Positions 35,598 to 43,822 of a stretch of 64,000 nucleotides of DNA are shown in pieces. Numbering within the stretch: the first letter of the stretch is position 1; the number at the start of each line of letters is the position of its first letter. The notes beneath the pieces are model-generated. The model saw only the letters and a list, made by a program, of their open reading frames with translations. It was not told the origin of the DNA and did no database searches. Source of the DNA: Pseudomonadota bacterium (lineage in GTDB: Bacteria; Pseudomonadota; Alphaproteobacteria; Dongiales; Dongiaceae); contig JACPDN010000016.1 in assembly GCA_016183985.1 (NCBI GenBank), positions 1 through 64,000 on the forward strand, written 5' to 3'. Position numbers and translations under genes: made by a program.

Positions 35598-37059
35598 GGC
35601 CCGATGCTGGTTTGCCACGCGGCCTGTCTCCACGCGGCCCGTCTCCACGCGGCCCATCGCCGCGCGGCTTGTCTCCGCGTGGCTTATCCCGCTGGCCGTC
35701 CCGTGGCCTGTCCGGGCTGCGCTCATCGTTGCGCCCGCGCGGCTTGGCATGGCTGCGCGTGGGGGCATTGTCACGTGCCGGCACATTGTCGCGCACCACG
35801 TTATCGCGCGGCTGCGGCTCGTATCTGGCCGTGGCTTTGGGCTTGCGCCGCCGCTCCTCGCCGCTTTCTTCGTCACTGCGTTGATGCTTGAAACCGTGAT
35901 GGCTGCCGGGCTGGGCCTTCTTGGACTTGTTCTTGGCCCAGCCGGCCTTGAAGCCGGTCTTCTGCGGGCGGTCGCCGGATTCTTCGCGCGGTTTCTGCTC
36001 GCGGCGCTCCTTCGGCTTGAACTCGGCGCGCCGACGTTGCGGACGCTCGTCTTGAGCGGCTTCTTCCTGTCGCGGTCGTTCGGACCAGCGCGGCAGATCG
36101 GCACGCTGCAGGCGCCGTGGGCGCGGCGTCTCTTCTTCCGTGTATTGCGGGCGCGGTGCGCGTCGTTCCGATCTTTCGGCCGACTTGGCGCGTTCCTCAC
36201 GCTTCCCGTCGCGCGGGGCCTCACGCAGCTTGTCGCGGGTCTTCTTGTCGGGCCCGCGATTGAAGACCGGCCGTGCTGGCGCTTCTTCCGCTTCCGCGGC
36301 TTTATCGGGGCGCCAGTCATTGCCGAAGCGCAGCTGAGTCTGCAGCAGTTTGCCCTTCACCTCTTGGACCTGGCCCGGTTCCATCTCGCCCAATTGGAAG
36401 GGGCCATAGCCGACGCGGATGAGGCGGCTGACCGGCCAGCCGAAATGCTGGCAGATACGGCGGATTTCGCGGTTCTTGCCTTCGGTCAGTGCCATGGTGA
36501 GCCAGGCATTGGCGCCTTGCTGGCGCTCGAAGGCGGCCTCGATCGAGCCGTAGCGCACACCTTCGATCTCGATGCCGTTCTTGAGGCCATCGAGCAGTTT
36601 CGGGTCGAAGCGGCCGTTGACGCGCACGCGATAACGACGAATCCAGGCCGTTGCAGGCAGTTCCAGCTTGCGGGCCAATTCACCGTCATTGGTGAGAAGC
36701 AGCAGGCCTTCGGAATTGAGATCGAGGCGGCCCACGGAGATGACGCGCGGCATGTCGGCCGGCAGATTGTCGAAGACGGTGGCGCGGCCTTCCGGATCGT
36801 AGGCCGTCGTCATCAGGCCCTTGGGCTTGTAATAGAGCCAGACGCGGGTGAGCTGCTTCTCAGGCAACGGCTTGCCGTCGACCAGGATGGCGTCCTTACG
36901 CGTCACATTGATCGCGGCGGTCGTCAGCACGCGGCCATTGACGCTGACGCGGCCGTTTTCGATCCAGGCCTCGGCATCGCGACGCGAGCAGAGACCGGCC
37001 CGAGCCATCACCTTGGCGATGCGTTCGCCCGGCTGCTCGGCTTTCTTTGCCTTTTCCAT
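35578..37059 (-). CDS. RluB/RsuA-type rRNA pseudouridine synthase with long charged repetitive tail
   Basis: The start at 37059 gives 493 residues. Residues about 10-65 form an S4 RNA-binding domain (GERIAKVMARAGLCSRRDAEAWI). Residues about 70-245 form the RsuA-family synthase domain with catalytic Asp in VGRLDLNSEGLLLLTNDGEL and the signature LTEGKNREIRRIC. This group isomerises a uridine in 23S rRNA, such as U2605 for RluB, or in 16S rRNA. About half the protein is a C-terminal tail extremely rich in Arg, Lys, Glu, Asp and Pro, ending in a run of GDxPR pentapeptides. Such tails on alphaproteobacterial members are probably disordered and RNA-binding. It overlaps rsmD by 20 bases. Confidence 0.92.
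   Translation of the reverse strand: MEKAKKAEQPGERIAKVMARAGLCSRRDAEAWIENGRVSVNGRVLTTAAINVTRKDAILVDGKPLPEKQLTRVWLYYKPKGLMTTAYDPEGRATVFDNLPADMPRVISVGRLDLNSEGLLLLTNDGELARKLELPATAWIRRYRVRVNGRFDPKLLDGLKNGIEIEGVRYGSIEAAFERQQGANAWLTMALTEGKNREIRRICQHFGWPVSRLIRVGYGPFQLGEMEPGQVQEVKGKLLQTQLRFGNDWRPDKAAEAEEAPARPVFNRGPDKKTRDKLREAPRDGKREERAKSAERSERRAPRPQYTEEETPRPRRLQRADLPRWSERPRQEEAAQDERPQRRRAEFKPKERREQKPREESGDRPQKTGFKAGWAKNKSKKAQPGSHHGFKHQRSDEESGEERRRKPKATARYEPQPRDNVVRDNVPARDNAPTRSHAKPRGRNDERSPDRPRDGQRDKPRGDKPRGDGPRGDGPRGDRPRGKPASGHARRFR
35616..35690. repeat. Tandem 15-bp repeat inside the pseudouridine synthase gene
   Basis: Five consecutive 15-base units occur, the first CACGCGGCCTGTCTC, with later copies differing at one to four positions. 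On the minus strand they encode the pentapeptide repeat GDxPR at the C-terminus of the synthase. The repeat ends about 20 bases before the rsmD start codon. Copy-number change would alter tail length by five residues per unit without shifting frame. Confidence 0.85.
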
Positions 37060-37064
37060 GGGGA

Positions 37065-37781
37065 TCAGGCCGCTTTGGCGGCGTTGATGAAGGCGGAGAG
37101 GATCTTGCCGTCGCCGCCGGTGACATTGAGTTCGGGATGCCATTGCACGCCAAGGCAGAATTTGTAGCGCGGATCTTCGATGCCCTCGATGACTCCGTCC
37201 GGCGCCACGGCGTTGACGACGACACCGGCACCGACCGACTTCACCGCCTGATGATGGGCGGAATTCACCGGCAATTCGGCGGCACCCACGATGCGCTGCA
37301 GGAGAGTGCCTTCCTTCAGCGTCACTTTGTGGCCAGCCTCATTGCGGGGATTGGGCTGTTCGTGGAGCAGAGAGTCCTTCACCTCATCCTCGATATGCTG
37401 GACGAGCGTCCCGCCGAGAATGACATTGATGAGCTGTTCGCCGCCGCAAATGCCCAGCACCGGCTTGTTGCGCTTCAGCATCGCCTTGACGATGCCGAGC
37501 TCGAAATGGGTGCGCCCTTCCTTCGTCGTCACCGTCGCATGCTTGGTATTATCGCCATACATCGCCGGATTGACGTCGAAACCGCCGCCGGTCACCACCA
37601 GGCCGGCGATCGTATCGGCGTAGGCATCGACCATGGCCGCTTCATGGGGCAGGCAGATGGGCAGGCCGCCGGCGGTGGAAACCGCCTGGGTATAGGTGGC
37701 GCGCAGGGAATAATGCGGCGCCTTGGCAAGGCCGCGCGGGCTATCGACGTCGAGGGTGAGGCCGATGAGAGGTTTGGTCAT
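37065..37781 (-). CDS. Class I glutamine amidotransferase-like hydrolase (PuuD family)
   Basis: The 238-residue cytoplasmic protein belongs to peptidase family C26, whose member PuuD hydrolyses gamma-glutamyl-GABA in putrescine breakdown. The nucleophile Cys is in VLGICGGEQLINV near residue 112. The catalytic His and Glu lie in LGVQWHPELN near 216. GLVVTGGGFDVNPAMYG and PVNSAHHQAVKSVG are family-typical. The polyamine importer at 21.9-25.9 kb and the PuuB-like oxidase at 38.5 kb support a polyamine role. It ends five bases before the pseudouridine synthase start on the same strand. The exact substrate is not proven by sequence. Confidence 0.87.
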   Translation of the reverse strand: MTKPLIGLTLDVDSPRGLAKAPHYSLRATYTQAVSTAGGLPICLPHEAAMVDAYADTIAGLVVTGGGFDVNPAMYGDNTKHATVTTKEGRTHFELGIVKAMLKRNKPVLGICGGEQLINVILGGTLVQHIEDEVKDSLLHEQPNPRNEAGHKVTLKEGTLLQRIVGAAELPVNSAHHQAVKSVGAGVVVNAVAPDGVIEGIEDPRYKFCLGVQWHPELNVTGGDGKILSAFINAAKAA

Positions 37782-37937
37782 GGTCTAAAGGCTCCGGATC
37801 ATGGAAGCGGCGCCTCGCGGCGCGGCCAAGTGAGGCAAGCTATTCCACAGGCGGGTTTGAGACACAAGGCTCGTCCCGGCATGGCGGCTTTGCTTGGCCC
37901 GCTTGACCGGTGGGCGAGGGGCGGGGAGACTGTGCAA

Positions 37938-38408
37938 ATGACTGAAATACACCCCCATCCACCCGTCAATTTCATGGATCTGGCCTTCCGCCAGGCCGAA
38001 TCCGCCTATGAAAAGGGCGAAGTGCCGATCGGCGCCGTCCTTGTTGACCCGGCGAGCGGGGAGGTGCTGGCGGCCGATCACAACCGGGTCGAGGAGCTGC
38101 ACGACCCCACCGCCCATGCCGAAATGCTGGTGATCCGCGCGGTTGCGACCAGCCGGCGGGAAAAACGCCTGCCCTTTGCCGATCTCTATGTGACGCTGGA
38201 GCCCTGTCCGATGTGCGCCACGGCGATCTCATTCGCGCGCTTGCGCCGGGTCATCTATGGGGCGCCCGATCCCAAGGGCGGCGGCATCGATAGCGGGCCG
38301 AAGCTCTACACACTTCCCACCTGCCACCACCGCCCGCAGGTCATCAGCGGCAGCGGCGAAGATCGCAGTGCCGAATTGCTGAAGCGTTTCTTCAAGGCGC
38401 GGAGGTGA
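37938..38408 (+). CDS. tadA: tRNA-specific adenosine deaminase
   Basis: TadA converts the wobble adenosine of tRNA-Arg(ACG) to inosine. From the ATG at 37938 the protein is 156 residues; a second ATG 12 codons downstream (MDLAFRQAES) is also possible. The zinc-binding deaminase signature is complete: His60 and catalytic Glu62 in DPTAHAEML, and Cys90 and Cys93 in LEPCPMC. VIYGAPDPKGGGIDSG and the C-terminal LLKRFFKARR fit TadA better than guanine or cytidine deaminases. The gene diverges from the PuuD-like gene and is followed by a REP-like hairpin. Confidence 0.93.
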   Translation: MTEIHPHPPVNFMDLAFRQAESAYEKGEVPIGAVLVDPASGEVLAADHNRVEELHDPTAHAEMLVIRAVATSRREKRLPFADLYVTLEPCPMCATAISFARLRRVIYGAPDPKGGGIDSGPKLYTLPTCHHRPQVISGSGEDRSAELLKRFFKARR

Positions 38409-38418
38409 CATCCAGTCT

Positions 38419-38449
38419 CGTCATGCCCGGGCTCGACCCGGGGATGACG
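38419..38449. repeat. REP-like palindrome
   Basis: A single hairpin unit, CGTCATGCCCGGG on the left and CCCGGGGATGACG on the right, sits between the convergent tadA and FAD oxidoreductase genes. It belongs to the repeat family at 11595-11668 and 20019-20132, and may act as a transcription stop or mRNA stabiliser for both genes. Confidence 0.78.
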
Positions 38450-38457
38450 CGCAGCGG

Positions 38458-39756
38458 TTAGATCGGCAGTGAATCCTTGATCCGGTAATAGAGGATCGAG
38501 GGTGCCAGGAACCACGGGTTCCCTTCATAGAGCGGCCGGGTCTGGAAAGGTACGTTGTCGAGCGGGCTCTTGCCCTCGGTTTTGCCCAGCACCTGCTGGC
38601 CGATTTTCATGCCGAAATAGGTGGCAAGCGAAATGCCGGAGCCGCAATAGCCCATGGCGTACCACAACCCGTCCTGCTTGCCGATATGGGGCAGGGTGTC
38701 GAAGGTATAGGCGACATAGCCCATCCAGCTATGCGTGACCTTGGCGGTCCTGGTTTCCGGGAAGACCAGTGACATCCAGTTGTGAAGGCGCGGCGCGCTC
38801 ACCTTCGGATCGTTCTCCTTATAGGCGACGCGACCGCCGAAGATGATGCGCCGCTTGTCCGGCGACAGGCGATAATAGAAGACCAGCTTGCGCGTGTCTG
38901 AAATCATGCGGTTGGTCGGCAGGAGGCGGCTTGTTACCTCCAGCGGCAGTTCTTCGGTCGCGATGATGTAGGAGCCGATCGGAATGACACGGCGACGATG
39001 CCAGGGGGTGAGGGGTCCGGAATAGCCATTGGTGGCGACGATGACGTCGCGCGCCGATACCTGACCCAGCGCGGTCTTCGCGGTGAAGCCGTCGCTCGTC
39101 TTCTCCAGCGAGGTTACGGGGCAATAGGCAACGACCTGGGCGCCGGCCGCCTCAGAGAGGCGCAGCAGCTCGAGGTGATATTTGCCGGGATGTAGCGAGG
39201 CGTGCTTCGTATGGACGGCGCCGCCATGATAGAACGCGCTGTCGATTTCCTTCGCCTGTTCCGCCTTCGGCACCATGAAATAAGGGCTGGAAAGATCCTT
39301 CGGCGCCGCGGCGAGGGCCTTGCCGAGTGCCTCATATTGTTTCGGATTATGCGCGGCATGGAAGCGGCCGCAGACTTCCCAGTCGCAGTCCAGCTTCTCG
39401 GACGTGATGAGGTTGGTGATGTAGTCGAGGGCATTCAGCCCCTCGCGGCGGATACCGCGGGCGAGTTCTTCGTTATGTTTGCCGGAAAGCTCGCCGAAGC
39501 TCGGTTTGATGCTGGTCGAAACCTGCCCGCCATTGCGGCTGGAACAGCCAAAACCGGCAGCTTCCGCATCGAGCACCAGCGTGCTGCGCCCAGCCTTGGC
39601 CGTTTCGCGCGCCGCCATCAGGCCGGTATAGCCGGAACCGATGACAAGGACATCCACCTTGGCCGGCAGGCTGGTCGCGCGCCGTTCGGGCCTGGGGGCA
39701 GCTTCCCACCAATAGGCCTCGTTCTTATAGCTGGCGGCAAAAATGGACTCGGTCAT
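38458..39756 (-). CDS. FAD-dependent amine/amino-acid oxidoreductase (PuuB/OrdL-like)
   Basis: The ATG at 39756 gives 432 residues. The FAD-binding motif VDVLVIGSGYTGLMAARETAKAG lies near residue 35, followed by the subgroup signature GFGCSSRNGGQVSTSIKP. The protein ends with IGKQDGLWYAMGYCGSGISLATYFG, the second flavin-contact region of the DadA/DAO family. Early residues ASYKNEAYWWEAAPRP are typical of PuuB/OrdL-like proteins. Known relatives oxidise gamma-glutamylputrescine or other secondary amines. The PuuD-like enzyme gene sits 0.7 kb away across tadA, which supports a polyamine role; a sarcosine- or amino-acid-type substrate remains possible. Confidence 0.86.
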   Translation of the reverse strand: MTESIFAASYKNEAYWWEAAPRPERRATSLPAKVDVLVIGSGYTGLMAARETAKAGRSTLVLDAEAAGFGCSSRNGGQVSTSIKPSFGELSGKHNEELARGIRREGLNALDYITNLITSEKLDCDWEVCGRFHAAHNPKQYEALGKALAAAPKDLSSPYFMVPKAEQAKEIDSAFYHGGAVHTKHASLHPGKYHLELLRLSEAAGAQVVAYCPVTSLEKTSDGFTAKTALGQVSARDVIVATNGYSGPLTPWHRRRVIPIGSYIIATEELPLEVTSRLLPTNRMISDTRKLVFYYRLSPDKRRIIFGGRVAYKENDPKVSAPRLHNWMSLVFPETRTAKVTHSWMGYVAYTFDTLPHIGKQDGLWYAMGYCGSGISLATYFGMKIGQQVLGKTEGKSPLDNVPFQTRPLYEGNPWFLAPSILYYRIKDSLPI

Positions 39757-39899
39757 GCGGTCTATCCCCCAAAACGCTCCCCTAAAGGGGCAAATTGATA
39801 GACTGGATCGCACGGCGTTTCCAGGGCGCGCGATTTGTGCAGCCCAGCGGAATCTGCAATGGTGGCGTGAAGGAATGACAAGAGCCCGTTCCGCGCAAC

Positions 39900-40463
39900 A
39901 TGACTGACCGTCGCCCCAAACGCCTGGCGATTCCGGATCTCGACCAGATCGCCCTCGACTATCTCGCCCGCTTCGCCACCAGCCGCAAGCGGGTCGAGGA
40001 CATGCTGTCGCGCCGCATCCGCAAGTCGGCGCATTTCCATGGCGATGACCCGGCGCCCTTGCTTGCTGCCATCCCGGCCGTCATCGCGAAATTGGAACGG
40101 CATCGCTTCCTGGACGATACGGCGTTTGCCGGCATGAAGGCCGCGAGCCTCACGCGCCGCGGTACATCGAAGCGGCAGATCGGCGCCAAGCTCGCACAGC
40201 TGGGGATCGCCCCGGAGACGCGCGGCGCCGCTATCGACAGCCTTGCCGAGGAGTTCGGCAATGCCGACGAGGCAGCCGCCATTGCCTATGCCAAACGAAG
40301 GCGCCTTGGGCGCTACCGAGCGCGGCATATTGCCGGAGAGCAGCGGGTGGAGCAGGCAAAGCGCGATCTCGCCGCCATGGCACGGGCCGGTTTCAGCTTC
40401 GAGCTTGCCAAGCGCGTGCTCGGCAGCGGGGTCAATATCGACACAGAGGATCCGCCGGAGTAA
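39900..40463 (+). CDS. recX: RecX family regulatory protein
   Basis: RecX binds RecA filaments and limits recombinase activity. The 187-residue protein has the three-helix RecX repeats: [22 protein letters not shown] near residue 18, [20 protein letters not shown] near 62, and a third, longer repeat around [32 protein letters not shown] near residue 85 is also typical. No recA is adjacent, which is common in alphaproteobacteria. The gene diverges from the FAD oxidoreductase across 143 bases. The dehydratase gene starts 34 bases downstream behind its own strong ribosome site. Confidence 0.88.
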   Translation: MTDRRPKRLAIPDLDQIALDYLARFATSRKRVEDMLSRRIRKSAHFHGDDPAPLLAAIPAVIAKLERHRFLDDTAFAGMKAASLTRRGTSKRQIGAKLAQLGIAPETRGAAIDSLAEEFGNADEAAAIAYAKRRRLGRYRARHIAGEQRVEQAKRDLAAMARAGFSFELAKRVLGSGVNIDTEDPPE

Positions 40464-40497
40464 GACCGGCGGCATGACATCAGGGGAGGGGGAGAAA

Positions 40498-41604
40498 ATG
40501 AAGATCACCGCGATCCGGGGCTATCGCGTCGAACTGCCGCTGCATGAAGGAACCTATAAATGGTCGGGCGGCAATTCCGTCACGATCTTTGATTCGACGG
40601 TGATTGTTGTTGAAACCGATGCCGGCATCACAGGCTATGGCGAAGTCTGTCCGCTGGGGCCGGCCTATCTTCCCGCCTATGCCGAGGGCGTGCGCACGGG
40701 ATTGAAGGAGATCGGCCCCAAGCTTATCGGCCTCGACCCGCGCGATCTCGGCGTCTTGAACCGCCGCATGGATCAGGCCCTGCGCGGCCACCCTTATGTG
40801 AAATCCGGCGTCGATGTCGCGTGCTGGGACATTTTGGGGAAAGCGGCCGGTCTCCCCGTCGTCACCTTGCTGGGCGGCGCCTTCGGGCCGGATTTCAAAC
40901 TCTACCGCGCTATCAGCCAGGAAAGTCCGGCCGATATGGCAAAGCGCGTCGGGCAGTATCGCGCCGAGGGTTATACCAAGTTCCAGCTCAAGGTCGGCGG
41001 CGACCCGGATACGGATATCGAACGCATCGAGGCTTGTGCCGCTGAACTGGAACCAGGCGACGTGCTGATTGCGGATGCCAATACCGGTTGGCTGATGCAT
41101 GAGGCGGCGCGCGTGGTCGATGCAGTCAGAGACATCGACGTCTATATCGAGCAGCCCTGCATGTCCTATGAGGAATGCCTCGCCATCCGCCGCCGCACGG
41201 CGCGGCCGTTTGTGCTCGACGAGGTGATCGATTCCTTGGGCGCTGTCCTGAAGGGCCATGCGGATCTGGCGATGGATGTGATCAATCTCAAGATCAGCAA
41301 GGTCGGCGGCCTCACCAAGGCCAAGCAGATTCGCGATCTGTGTCAGTCCCTCGGCATTGCCATGACGATCGAGGACACCTGGGGTGGCGACATTGCGACG
41401 GCCGCGATTTCGCATCTTGCGCATTCGACGCCGCCGGAATTGCTGTTCTCGGCGACCGACTTCAACTCCTATGTCACACGCTCGATCGCGGAAGGTGGCC
41501 CGTCGCGCAAGATGGGCCGCATGTCGGCGAGCACGACGCCCGGTCTTGGTGTCACGCCGCGTGCCGAAATTTTAGGCGATCCGGTCGTGCATATTCGCGG
41601 CTGA
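40498..41604 (+). CDS. Enolase-superfamily dehydratase, cis-3-hydroxy-L-proline dehydratase-like
   Basis: The ATG at 40498, behind GGGGAGGGGGAGA, gives 368 residues. It is a mandelate racemase/muconate lactonising enzyme-type TIM barrel. An N-terminal capping domain is followed by the catalytic KxK-like pair in [10 protein letters not shown] near residue 163, metal ligands in [13 protein letters not shown] and LDEV, and the second base Lys in NLKISKVGG near 265. The N-terminal pattern [22 protein letters not shown] and [20 protein letters not shown] closely resembles cis-3-hydroxy-L-proline dehydratase and proline-betaine epimerase-type members. That would yield Delta1-pyrroline-2-carboxylate, a substrate for OCD-family reductases. 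A racemase activity cannot be excluded. Confidence 0.82.
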   Translation: MKITAIRGYRVELPLHEGTYKWSGGNSVTIFDSTVIVVETDAGITGYGEVCPLGPAYLPAYAEGVRTGLKEIGPKLIGLDPRDLGVLNRRMDQALRGHPYVKSGVDVACWDILGKAAGLPVVTLLGGAFGPDFKLYRAISQESPADMAKRVGQYRAEGYTKFQLKVGGDPDTDIERIEACAAELEPGDVLIADANTGWLMHEAARVVDAVRDIDVYIEQPCMSYEECLAIRRRTARPFVLDEVIDSLGAVLKGHADLAMDVINLKISKVGGLTKAKQIRDLCQSLGIAMTIEDTWGGDIATAAISHLAHSTPPELLFSATDFNSYVTRSIAEGGPSRKMGRMSASTTPGLGVTPRAEILGDPVVHIRG

Positions 41605-41605
41605 C

Positions 41606-41647
41606 GGGCCGTTCGTTCTGGGCCGTTCGTTCTGGGCCGTTCGCTCA
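41606..41647. repeat. Three tandem 14-bp repeats
   Basis: The unit GGGCCGTTCGTTCT occurs exactly twice (41606-41619 and 41620-41633), then as a variant ending GCTCA (41634-41647), then as a decayed GGTCCGTTAGCC. Similar words, CCGTTCTGGTCCGTTCGC, recur at the very start of the sensor-kinase coding region (from 41767). The array begins right after the dehydratase stop. Confidence 0.85.
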
Positions 41648-41761
41648 GGTCCGTTAGCCAATGCGTCGATATGAAGACTTGCGGTCGCGACCCGGTCATG
41701 TAAGGTCGCAACGCGGGAATTTGCCCGGCACTTATCGAATTTGAGGAGCATTGTCCTCAAT

Positions 41762-43807
41762 ATGCGTCCGTTCTGGTCCGTTCGCAAAGCGTTGCTGATT
41801 GCGCTGCCGCTGCTGGTGGGATTCGCCGCCGTGACGGTGACGGTCGGTGGCGTGATGATCGCCCAGCGCGCGACGGATTCAGCGGCGCGCGTGCTGATGC
41901 AGAGCGCCAATGCGCATATCACCTCGCGTACCGTCGGCTTCCTCGCTGAAGCGGAGCGTTCGGCGGATGTGACTGCACGATTGATCGGCGATGAGACGCT
42001 GGCATGGCAGGATCGCGATACGCTGATGCGCTATATGTGGCAGCAACTGATGGCGCGCCCGACCCTCTCCGGCATGTATGTCGGCCATGACGATGGCAGC
42101 TTCGAGTATGTGATGCGCGTCAACACCGTGGCCGGCGATCAGTTCATGTTCAAGTCGATCGACGTGCAGCGGCGCACGCGCAACGTGACAGTCGTCTGGC
42201 GCGATGCCTATTACGAGGCGATCACGCCGGAGGCGGGCCTCATCGACGGCTTCGATCCGCGGTTGCGCCCGTGGTATGCGGCGGCAACGCGCGATCTCAA
42301 TGACGGTTGGACGGAGCCCTATATCTTCTGGGCCTCGCGCCAGCCGGGCATCAGTGTCGCCCGCAAGGCGACTTGTCCCGGGGGCACGGCTTGTGTCATC
42401 GGCGTCGACATCACGCTTGCCGACTTGTCGCAGTTCTTCGGAAGGCTGGAAAGCGAGATTGGCGGGCGTGCCTTCCTGCTCACAGACCAAGGGCGGGTTA
42501 TCGCCGCGTCGGAGCTGACCGGTGGCGAGGTTGGCCGTACCTTGATGCGCAACCGCGCCCATGCCTTGCCGGAAATCGCCGATATCGACTCATCCCTGCT
42601 ATCGGCCGTCTGGAAGGAGGCCATGTCGCCGGCGGGAAGCCATCCGGTCGGCTTCCGGACATTGGAATTCGACCGGACCGCCTATCTTGCCGAAATTGCC
42701 CCGATCGATTTCCACGGTCTCTCCTGGCTGGTCGGCGTCGCCGTGCCGCGAGCCGGGCCGCTGGGATGGGTGGCCGGCATTCAGGATTCGATCGTCTGGT
42801 TCCTGCTCGGTATTGGGCTGGTAACGGTGCTATCGGCCATGGCCCTTTCGCAGCCGATTGTCGCTGGCTTGCGGCGGCTGGAACGAAATGCCCTCAAGGT
42901 CCGTAGCGGCGATTTCCGCAATCTGGCGGTGCCCGTTGGCGGTTTCAAGGAAATCCGCCAGACCGAGGAAGCCTTGCTCGACATGGCGCATAATCTCGAA
43001 TCGCAAATGCAGGCGACGCAACTGGCGCTTGACGAGGCGATACGCGCCGGACAGATCAAATCCGAATTCCTGGCGCATATGAGTCACGAATTAAGGACAC
43101 CGCTCAACGGCATCATCGGTTTCTCGGAACTCCTGGAAATGAATGTCGGCGACAAGCTCGATGAACGCGAGCGCAGCTATGTTGCCGATATCATCGGTCT
43201 TGGCCGGCATCTTCAGCACCTCATCGAGCAGGTGCTGGAATTTGCGCGTCTCGAGGGCGAAAGTCACGGCGGTGTTGCAACACCTGTATCTCTTGCCGAT
43301 ATCGCCGACGGCATCGAACGCATGCTGGGCCGGCAAGTGTCGGAAAAGCGGATCGCCTGGCACAGCGATATCCCCCGCGATCTAATGGTGGCGATCGACG
43401 AGACGCCGCTGCGCCAGATTCTCACCAACCTGCTGACCAATGCGGTGAAGTACACAAGGCCGAATGGCTCGGTCAGCCTGGCCGCCATGCGCCTCGACGA
43501 CGGCGCCGTGCGCCTTGTCATCACGGATACGGGCATCGGCATGAGTGCCGAGGATTTGCGCAATGCCTTTGTCCCGTTCTCGCGCTCCCTGCGCAATCCT
43601 TATGTCGCCGCCAATAGCGGCGTGGGGCTCGGCCTGCCGATCACTAAGATGCTTTGCGACCGCTTCAGAATTTCCCTGGCCCTGCGCAGCGCCACGGATG
43701 TCGGCACGACGGCCGAGATCATTCTGCCGGCAGCGATCATGGCAAGCCAGTCCGCCCCGCATCCCGCGCCCGACCACGCCCAGCCGGCGCATGCTGTTGC
43801 CGAATAG
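41762..43807 (+). CDS. Membrane sensor histidine kinase with periplasmic double-Cache-type domain
   Basis: The 681-residue protein starts at the ATG at 41762 with GAGGAG 13 bases upstream; a TTG at 41741 would add seven residues. Helix one spans about residues 9-30. A periplasmic Cache-type sensor follows to about 330, including DPRLRPWYAAATRD and PGISVARKATC. The second helix is near 345-365, then HAMP. HisKA carries the phospho-acceptor His442 in AHMSHELRTPLNGIIGFSELL. The ATPase domain has NLLTNAVKYT, ITDTGIGMS and SGVGLGLPI. The ligand is unknown; such sensors often bind amino or carboxylic acids. No response-regulator gene is next to it, so it is an orphan here. Confidence 0.9.
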   Translation: MRPFWSVRKALLIALPLLVGFAAVTVTVGGVMIAQRATDSAARVLMQSANAHITSRTVGFLAEAERSADVTARLIGDETLAWQDRDTLMRYMWQQLMARPTLSGMYVGHDDGSFEYVMRVNTVAGDQFMFKSIDVQRRTRNVTVVWRDAYYEAITPEAGLIDGFDPRLRPWYAAATRDLNDGWTEPYIFWASRQPGISVARKATCPGGTACVIGVDITLADLSQFFGRLESEIGGRAFLLTDQGRVIAASELTGGEVGRTLMRNRAHALPEIADIDSSLLSAVWKEAMSPAGSHPVGFRTLEFDRTAYLAEIAPIDFHGLSWLVGVAVPRAGPLGWVAGIQDSIVWFLLGIGLVTVLSAMALSQPIVAGLRRLERNALKVRSGDFRNLAVPVGGFKEIRQTEEALLDMAHNLESQMQATQLALDEAIRAGQIKSEFLAHMSHELRTPLNGIIGFSELLEMNVGDKLDERERSYVADIIGLGRHLQHLIEQVLEFARLEGESHGGVATPVSLADIADGIERMLGRQVSEKRIAWHSDIPRDLMVAIDETPLRQILTNLLTNAVKYTRPNGSVSLAAMRLDDGAVRLVITDTGIGMSAEDLRNAFVPFSRSLRNPYVAANSGVGLGLPITKMLCDRFRISLALRSATDVGTTAEIILPAAIMASQSAPHPAPDHAQPAHAVAE

Positions 43808-43822
43808 CGGGGCGAAGTGGCC

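Noticed and set aside
35598-36320. Upstream extension of the rsmD frame
   Set aside because: The translation is a frame-shifted copy of the repetitive tail of the pseudouridine synthase, rich in Arg, Ala and Thr, and not RsmD-like.
35596-37167. A 523-codon plus-strand frame opposite the pseudouridine synthase
   Set aside because: It is the complement of an RsuA-type gene with a repetitive charged tail; the apparent hydrophobicity mirrors that tail.
37047-37937. N-terminal extension of the tadA frame
   Set aside because: It covers the PuuD-like gene antisense; TadA homology begins only after 37938.
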